DNA from: PBB1 sp043738425
Lineage (GTDB): Bacteria > Pseudomonadota > Gammaproteobacteria > Burkholderiales > Burkholderiaceae_C
Assembly: GCA_043738425.1 (NCBI GenBank)
Contig: JAYUGJ010000121.1
Location: 1-64,000, forward strand
Direction: 5' to 3'
Length of the DNA stretch: 64,000 nt
Shown here: piece by piece, positions 59,508-64,000 of the stretch
Position numbering within the stretch: the stretch's first letter is position 1
How the letters are laid out: each line of letters begins with the position of its first letter
The notes under the pieces: model-generated
Databases searched by the model: none
The model's input: the letters and a program-made list of their open reading frames with translations, nothing else
Told to the model about the DNA's origin: nothing
Translations under genes and position numbers: made by a program

Positions 59508-60248
59508 TCACACCCTGAGCGCGTCGGCACGCGCCTGGGCGACAGCGAAGTCGAGGTCGCCGGAGTAGATGGCGCGGCCGCAAATGACGCCTTCGATGCC
59601 TTCGAATTCAACCGCGCACAAACGTTCGATGTCGGCCAGGTTGCTCAAGCCACCCGAGGCAATGACGGGAATCGTCAATGCCTGCGCCAGCTTCACGGTG
59701 GCGTCGATATTGATGCCACTCAGCATGCCGTCACGGCCGATGTCGGTATAGATCACGCCTTCGACGCCGTAGTCCTGGAATTTTTTCGCGAGGTCGATGA
59801 CTTCGTGGCCGGTGAGCTTGCTCCAGCCGTCGGTGGCCACCTTGCCGTCTTTCGCATCGAGGCCAACGATGATGTGGCCGCCGAATGCGCTGCAGGCGTC
59901 TTGCAAGAAGCCGGGGTTTTTTACCGCTGCGGTGCCGACGATGATGAAGCTCAGGCCGTCGTCGAGGTAGCGCTCGATGGTGTCGAGGTCACGGATGCCG
60001 CCGCCCAACTGCACCGGTATTTCGTCGCCGACCTCGGCCAGGATGGCCTTGATGGCGACTTCGTTGACCGGCTTGCCGGCAAACGCACCGTTCAAATCGA
60101 CCAGATGCAGCCGCCTGGCACCGGCATCGACCCAGCGCCGTGCGATGGCGGCCGGATCCTCACCAAAGGTGGTCGATTCATTCATGTCGCCTTGTTTGAG
60201 GCGCACACATTTACCGTCTTTCAGGTCTATCGCGGGTATCAGCAGCAT
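59508..60248 (-). CDS. hisA: Phosphoribosylformimino-5-aminoimidazole carboxamide ribotide isomerase HisA
   Basis: (beta-alpha)8-barrel isomerase of histidine synthesis. MLLIPAIDLKDGKCVRLKQG with the catalytic Asp (D8), IPVQLGGGIRDLDTIERYLD and VIYTDIGRDGMLSGINIDAT. 246 residues. It follows hisH with a 94-bp gap. Its stop is 13 bp from the bidirectional terminator, so the his transcript probably ends here and hisF needs its own promoter. Confidence 0.96.
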   Translation of the reverse strand: MLLIPAIDLKDGKCVRLKQGDMNESTTFGEDPAAIARRWVDAGARRLHLVDLNGAFAGKPVNEVAIKAILAEVGDEIPVQLGGGIRDLDTIERYLDDGLSFIIVGTAAVKNPGFLQDACSAFGGHIIVGLDAKDGKVATDGWSKLTGHEVIDLAKKFQDYGVEGVIYTDIGRDGMLSGINIDATVKLAQALTIPVIASGGLSNLADIERLCAVEFEGIEGVICGRAIYSGDLDFAVAQARADALRV

Positions 60249-60342
60249 GGCCGGGGGCAGCAGTGGAGAAAAGGACCGTCGGTGGTGGGCGACGCGTGGG
60301 GTTCAGCAATGCGGTCGATCCCAGTCGTTGAAAAAACAGCGT

Positions 60343-61029
60343 TCAGGGATTCCAGTGGAGAAAGTTGCGGTACAGGGCCAGCCCGTGCTGGGCGCTTTTT
60401 TCTGGATGGAATTGCGTCGCAAAAATGTTATCGCGGCCCAGCGCGCAGGTAAAGCGCTGGCCGTAGTCGGTTTCGCCCAGGCTGTGACGTACGTCAGTCG
60501 GGCGCGCATAAAAGCTGTGCACGAAATAGAAGCTCGCGCCATCGGGCACGTCGGCCCACAGCGGGTGGGGCTGCGCGTGAGGCTGCATCTGGTGCACCTG
60601 GTTCCAGCCCATTTGCGGCACCTTGTAGCGGCTGCCATCGGGCTGCAACTGGCCGTCGAGCTGGAATCGCATCACCTCACCGGCGATCAACGCCAGGCCG
60701 GGCGTGCCGGTATCCAACGCGCCGTTTTCAGTGCTGCCTTCTTCGCTGTGCGACAGCAGCATCTGCATGCCCACGCACACACCCAACAGCGGTTTGTTGG
60801 CTGCCGCATGCAGCACCGCGGCTTGCAGCCCCGAGTCGCGCAGCTCACGCATGCAATCGGGCATGGCGCCCTGGCCGGGCAGCACGATGCGTTCGGCGGC
60901 CATCACCGCCGCGGGGTCGGCGGTGACCACCACCTCGAACCCGGAACCCTGCGCCACATGCAGCACCGCCTGCGACACCGAGCGCAGGTTGCCCATGCCG
61001 TAGTCGACGACAGCGATTGTTTTAGGCAT
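60343..61029 (-). CDS. hisH: Imidazole glycerol phosphate synthase glutaminase subunit HisH
   Basis: Class I glutamine amidotransferase that delivers ammonia to HisF. AVVDYGMGNLRSVSQAVLHV, the nucleophile motif LLGVCVGMQMLLSHSEEGST with the active-site cysteine, and the catalytic His-Glu in FATQFHPEKSAQHGLALYRN. 228 residues, a little longer than usual. It is separated from hisB by a 103-bp gap that holds a repeat. Confidence 0.95.
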   Translation of the reverse strand: MPKTIAVVDYGMGNLRSVSQAVLHVAQGSGFEVVVTADPAAVMAAERIVLPGQGAMPDCMRELRDSGLQAAVLHAAANKPLLGVCVGMQMLLSHSEEGSTENGALDTGTPGLALIAGEVMRFQLDGQLQPDGSRYKVPQMGWNQVHQMQPHAQPHPLWADVPDGASFYFVHSFYARPTDVRHSLGETDYGQRFTCALGRDNIFATQFHPEKSAQHGLALYRNFLHWNP

Positions 61030-61065
61030 GGTCAGCTGCTAGTCAAACAAAGCGTTCCGGCCAGC

Positions 61066-61131
61066 CGCCGGGCCGCCCCAAGGCAGGCCGCACCCCCTCG
61101 GGGGGCAGGAGCGTAGCGACGTGGGGGCACT
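61066..61131. repeat. Intergenic GC-rich repeat between hisH and hisB
   Basis: Contains GCCGGGCCGCCCCAAGGCAG, then CACCCCCTCGGGGGGCAGGA and a GCGTAGCGACGTGGGGGCAC end; CCCCCTCGGGGG is a tight palindrome. This arrangement (GCCGCCCC-AAGG ... CCCCCTCGGGGGGCAG ... GTGGGGGC) matches a dispersed repeat common in Comamonadaceae-type genomes, as I know it. Only one copy is seen here. Confidence 0.65.
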
Positions 61132-61132
61132 A

Positions 61133-61765
61133 TCAAAGCGAACCTTTGGTCGACGGGATCACGTCGGCCATGCGCGGATCGATCTCGACCGCAAAGCGCA
61201 GCGCGCGGGCGAATGCTTTGAACACCGTCTCGCATTGGTGGTGCGCATTCACGCCGCGCAGGTTGTCGATGTGCAAGGTGACGCCGGCGTGGTTGACGAA
61301 GCCGTGAAAAAACTCGAACACCAGTTGGGTGTCGAGCCCGCCAAGCATGCCGCTGGTGAACGGCACTTCCATCGTCAAGCTGGGCCGGCCGGAAAAATCG
61401 ATCACGACCCGCGACAGCGCCTCGTCGAGCGGCACATACGCATGGCCATAACGGCGCAGACCGCGCTTGTCGCCGACCGCCTTGGCCACCGCCTGGCCGA
61501 GCGTGATACCCACGTCTTCGACCGTATGGTGGCCGTCGATGTGCAAGTCGCCGTGGACTTCGATGTCCAGATCGACCAGGCCGTGGCGTGCGATTTGGTC
61601 GAGCATGTGATCGAAAAAACCGATGCCGGTGGCGAGCTTGGAAACGCCGGTGCCATCGAGGCGCAACGCCACGCGGATTTGCGTTTCAGCGGTGCGACGG
61701 GTGACCTCGGCATGGCGCGGTGCAGCTGCGTAGGTGGTTGGGGGGACGGTCAATTCAGCGCTCAT
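61133..61765 (-). CDS. hisB: Imidazoleglycerol-phosphate dehydratase HisB
   Basis: Manganese-dependent dehydratase, 210 residues. GIGFFDHMLDQIARHGLVDL, DLHIDGHHTVEDVGITLGQA and VDFSGRPSLTMEV, HHQCETVFKAFARALRFAVE carry the metal-binding histidines and the HHxxE motifs. The N-terminal 20 residues (TVPPTTYAAAPRHAEVT) are an extension. Overlaps the hisC stop by 4 bp. Confidence 0.96.
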   Translation of the reverse strand: MSAELTVPPTTYAAAPRHAEVTRRTAETQIRVALRLDGTGVSKLATGIGFFDHMLDQIARHGLVDLDIEVHGDLHIDGHHTVEDVGITLGQAVAKAVGDKRGLRRYGHAYVPLDEALSRVVIDFSGRPSLTMEVPFTSGMLGGLDTQLVFEFFHGFVNHAGVTLHIDNLRGVNAHHQCETVFKAFARALRFAVEIDPRMADVIPSTKGSL

Positions 61766-62865
61766 CGCGGGCTCGTTTCCAGGGTTTCCAGGGCAGATTG
61801 CAGTGCCGCCAGCAGCGCACTATTTTCTTCCGGCGTGCCCACCGTCAAGCGCAAACACCGGGCCAGCAGCGGGTGCAAGTTCGACACATTTTTGACCAGC
61901 ACGCCACGTTGTTTCAAGCCCGCAAACAGCGCCGCGGCGTCGGGCACACGCACCAGAATCATGTTGGCTTCACTCGGGAACGGGCGCACGCCGGGCAGCT
62001 CGTGCAGCGCCGACATCAGCCGCGCGCGTTCGCCGCGCAGCACCGCGGCTTGGCGGTCGAATTCGTCGGCGTGCTCCAGCGCAAACAACGCCGCCTCGCA
62101 ATTGAGCACGCTGACGTTGTACGGCGGGCGCACTTTGTCGATCTCGGCAATCAGCGCTTTCGGCCCCATCAGGTAACCCAGCCGCACGCCGGCCAAACCG
62201 AATTTGCTCAGCGTGCGCATGATCAGCACGTGGCCGTGGCGCGCCACGCGGTCGATGTAGCTGCGCGAGGCAAACGGTTGGTAGGCCTCGTCGATCACCA
62301 CCAGCCCGGGTGCTGCGGCAATCAGCCGTTCGATCACCGCGTCATCGAACAAATTCGCGGTCGGGTTGTTTGGGTACGCCAGGTAGACGATGGCCGGTTG
62401 GTGCGCGGCCATCGCGGCGAGCATGGCCGCTTCGTCCAACGCAAACTCGGCCGTTAACGGCACGCTGATCGAGCGCAGCCCTTGCAGCCGCGCCGCCACG
62501 TCGTACATCACGAAGCCCGGCACTGGTGCTAAAGAACTGGCACCGGGTTTGGCGCAGGCCAGGCTCAGCATCGAAATCAGCTCATCGGAGCCGTTGCCCA
62601 AAATCAAATCGAAGCCCGCAGGCAGGCCGGCGTGTTTCGCCAGTGCGCAGCGCAGCTCGTTGTTGCGGCTGCCCGGATAGCGGTTGATCGCGACCTCGGC
62701 CAGCCGCGCGCCGAGTGCGGCGCGCAGCGGCTCGGGCAAGCGAAACGGGTTTTCCATCGCGTCGAGCTTGACCAGCCCTTCACTGCTTTGCACCGAATAG
62801 GCGTGCATCGCGCGCACGTCGTCGCGGATGACGGATGGCGACCAATCATTCACCGGCGTTGTCAC
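61762..62865 (-). CDS. hisC: Histidinol-phosphate aminotransferase HisC
   Basis: PLP-dependent class I/II aminotransferase, 367 residues. LDAMENPFRLPEPLRAALGA, DLILGNGSDELISMLSLACA, YLAYPNNPTANLFDDAVIER and the PLP-lysine block RTLSKFGLAGVRLGYLMG are present. It starts with GTG at 62865 and overlaps the vapC stop, so its translation is probably coupled to the toxin gene. The stop overlaps hisB. Confidence 0.96.
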   Translation of the reverse strand: MTTPVNDWSPSVIRDDVRAMHAYSVQSSEGLVKLDAMENPFRLPEPLRAALGARLAEVAINRYPGSRNNELRCALAKHAGLPAGFDLILGNGSDELISMLSLACAKPGASSLAPVPGFVMYDVAARLQGLRSISVPLTAEFALDEAAMLAAMAAHQPAIVYLAYPNNPTANLFDDAVIERLIAAAPGLVVIDEAYQPFASRSYIDRVARHGHVLIMRTLSKFGLAGVRLGYLMGPKALIAEIDKVRPPYNVSVLNCEAALFALEHADEFDRQAAVLRGERARLMSALHELPGVRPFPSEANMILVRVPDAAALFAGLKQRGVLVKNVSNLHPLLARCLRLTVGTPEENSALLAALQSALETLETSPR

Positions 62866-63317
62866 GAAACAGCATCGAGCATTTCGGGCCCGACGAGAAA
62901 CGGATTCACGATACGCACGCCGTCGATCAGCTGCTCGTGCTGGAGGTCTTCAATGAGCAGCATGCCGCAGCCTTGCTGCTGCGCCGCCGCCACGATCAAC
63001 GCGTCCCAGTAACTCAACGGGCAGCGGCTTTCTAAAGCCCAAGCGACTTCGACGGTGTCATGGTCGAGCACCCACGATTGCCATCGCTGGTAGCGGCGAA
63101 CCTCGCAGTGGGCGTCTGCTGCGGCCATTGGCGGCTTGATCTTTCGCGTGACGTTCACGTAAAACTCGTTCAGCACCTGCGAACTGACGCGCCCGCACCG
63201 CTTGATCCACCGCGCGCGCAACCAGCCCAGTGCGGCAGCTTGCTTGTGCTGATCGGCACCGTCTTCGGAATAGATCAAAACGTTGGTGTCAACGAAAACG
63301 ATCGAATCGTTCGGCAT
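62862..63317 (-). CDS. vapC: PIN-domain toxin VapC within the his operon
   Basis: Predicted site-specific endoribonuclease toxin, 151 residues. All catalytic acids are visible: IVFVDTNVLIYSEDG with D10, SSQVLNEFYVNVT with E51, LSYWDALIVAAAQQQ with D105 and LLIEDLQHEQ with D124. It overlaps vapB by 29 bp and the hisC GTG start by 4 bp. It shares its subfamily with the degraded protein at 2451-2906. Expression would be tied to histidine biosynthesis unless internal promoters are present. Confidence 0.9.
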   Translation of the reverse strand: MPNDSIVFVDTNVLIYSEDGADQHKQAAALGWLRARWIKRCGRVSSQVLNEFYVNVTRKIKPPMAAADAHCEVRRYQRWQSWVLDHDTVEVAWALESRCPLSYWDALIVAAAQQQGCGMLLIEDLQHEQLIDGVRIVNPFLVGPEMLDAVS

Positions 63318-63534
63318 AGATTTCGTCGCGTGTGAAATAGGGCGTGCCGTCAGAGTTCCAACCGCGCGGCTGATTGAGCCACTCGTTCATCGCTCGCTCG
63401 TACGCATCGTCGTGCCGCATCTTCTCGGCCAGCATCTCGCCGATCAACGTCGACACGCTGGTGTTGCGCCGCGCGGCTTCGATGCGCGCCCAGTTGGCGA
63501 CGCTTTCTTCCATGCTCACGGTGACGTTTTTCAT
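63289..63534 (-). CDS. vapB: Antitoxin VapB-like protein
   Basis: 81 residues from ATG 63534, with a GGGAG ribosome site about 9 bases upstream. The N-terminal MKNVTVSMEESVANWARIEA and ARRNTSVSTLIGEMLAEKM form a ribbon-helix-helix DNA-binding motif (about residues 1-40). The C-terminal half GWNSDGTPYFTRDEIYAERF is the likely toxin-binding part. It overlaps vapC by 29 bp in the usual antitoxin-first order. Its start lies 64 bp after the hisD stop. Confidence 0.85.
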   Translation of the reverse strand: MKNVTVSMEESVANWARIEAARRNTSVSTLIGEMLAEKMRHDDAYERAMNEWLNQPRGWNSDGTPYFTRDEIYAERFDRFR

Positions 63535-63598
63535 GCTGCGCTCCCGACCCGAAAGGGCACAAGTTTCGTGACTTACGAAGTTCGTGTCCACCGTCGCT

Positions 63599-64000
63599 TT
63601 ACTTTTTGAGCCGCATTTCAGCCGCTTGCGCATGCGCTTGCAGACCTTCGCCGTAGGCCAATTCGGCCGCAATCACACCCAAGGTTTGCGCGCCAGCTTC
63701 GCTGACCTCGATCAGGCTGCTGCGCTTTTGGAAGTCGTAGACGCCCAGCGGCGACGAAAAGCGCGCGGTGCCCGAGGTGGGCAGCACGTGGTTCGGGCCG
63801 GCGCAGTAGTCGCCCAAACTTTCGCTGGTGTAGGCACCCAAAAAAATCGCACCCGCGTGGCGCAACCGCGGCTCCCAGCGGTGCGGCTCACGCGAACTCA
63901 CTTCAAGGTGTTCGGGCGCAATGCGGTTGCTGATTTCGCAGGCTTCTTCCATGCTGCGGGTTTTGATCAGCGCGCCGCGGCCTACCAGTGAGGCGCGAAT
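63599..64000 (-). CDS. hisD: Histidinol dehydrogenase HisD, C-terminal part
   Basis: The visible 133 residues are the C-terminus of the zinc-dependent histidinol dehydrogenase. EEACEISNRIAPEHLEV and GDYCAGPNHVLPTSGTARFS hold the conserved His residues of the active site (APEHL and GPNHVLPT), then SPLGVYDFQKRSSLIEVSEA and ending EMRLKK. The frame continues past the right edge; the N-terminus and the NAD domain are not seen. First visible gene of the his operon on the minus strand. Confidence 0.95.
   Translation of the reverse strand: MRASLVGRGALIKTRSMEEACEISNRIAPEHLEVSSREPHRWEPRLRHAGAIFLGAYTSESLGDYCAGPNHVLPTSGTARFSSPLGVYDFQKRSSLIEVSEAGAQTLGVIAAELAYGEGLQAHAQAAEMRLKK

Noticed and set aside
60219..60238. 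CAGGTCTAT in hisA, similar to the shared motif.
   Set aside because: It codes for the conserved AIDLKDG block of HisA, so it is explained by protein conservation.
62524..62543. A GGTGCTAAAGAACTGGCACC inverted repeat in hisC resembling the shared 15-bp motif.
   Set aside because: It codes for GASSLAPVPGF at a normal place in HisC without any insertion, so chance and codon constraints explain it.
1..64000. Transposases, prophage genes or integrase-flanked islands.
   Set aside because: No transposase, phage structural or integrase-like protein could be recognised in any frame, so the insertions seen are attributed to repeats and toxin-antitoxin modules only.

Overview
The window reads as a high-GC betaproteobacterial chromosome, most likely order Burkholderiales. 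Supporting evidence is the block aspS / nudB / endonuclease-exonuclease-phosphatase / clsB, the aspS-DUF502-FmdB and ubiJ-ubiB neighbourhoods, an EpsI protein plus a PEP-CTERM protein, and an intergenic repeat of the kind common in Comamonadaceae-like genomes. No rRNA operon, prophage or intact insertion sequence was seen. Identifications rest on reading the translated proteins and their motifs; no database search was run.

Layout. 1-3.1 kb: the edge of an addiction-module gene, then a type I-C-like CRISPR adaptation module (cas4-cas1-cas2) followed by a leader-like stretch and one single repeat, then a decayed PIN-toxin/antitoxin pair. 3.2-8.3 kb: thermonuclease, the helicase of the ligase-associated DNA damage system, TerB-like and DUF429 proteins. 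8.4-14.8 kb: a DUF2868/DUF3482-GTPase/membrane-protein operon, adenine deaminase, RlpA and a glycine-rich secreted protein. 14.9-20.1 kb: glutathione reductase, then the ATP-dependent ligase and exonuclease of the same DNA damage system with a DUF4258/DUF2283 pair between them. 20.2-32.8 kb: a minus-strand housekeeping block (clsB, EEP phosphatase, nudB, a putative glycan-synthesis protein, minEDC, aspS, DUF502, FmdB, a sodium:solute symporter, ubiB, ubiJ).

33-40.5 kb: exopolysaccharide locus on the plus strand (undecaprenyl-phosphate sugar transferase, outer-membrane beta-barrel, galE, manC, ugd) closed by an opposing epsI. 41-44.8 kb: the secreted DUF1800/DUF1501 pair with a terminator. 45 kb: tRNA-Lys. 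45.3-49 kb: tolB-pal-cpoB-tcdA without tolQRA. 49.3-56 kb: a loose accessory stretch of small orphan genes, fumC, a PPOX-family protein, low-complexity membrane proteins, a J-like protein without its HPD motif, and DUF3140. 56.2-64 kb: ferredoxin, coaD, rsmD, and histidine biosynthesis (hisF, hisA, hisH, hisB, hisC, partial hisD), interrupted once by an opposing PEP-CTERM gene and once by a vapBC module that overlaps hisC.

Two themes recur. First, small repeats lie inside or beside genes: in-frame low-complexity insertions in the helicase, the ligase and fumC, a shared 15-bp motif, several minisatellites and an 11-bp tandem array. Second, toxin-antitoxin-like pairs sit beside or inside housekeeping and defence genes (positions 1, 2451, 18532 and 62862). 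The items most worth a second look are the CRISPR adaptation module with a one-repeat array, the vapBC module coupled to the his operon, the dispersed ligase-associated repair genes with their insertions, and the phased 11-bp repeat upstream of the DUF3140 gene.
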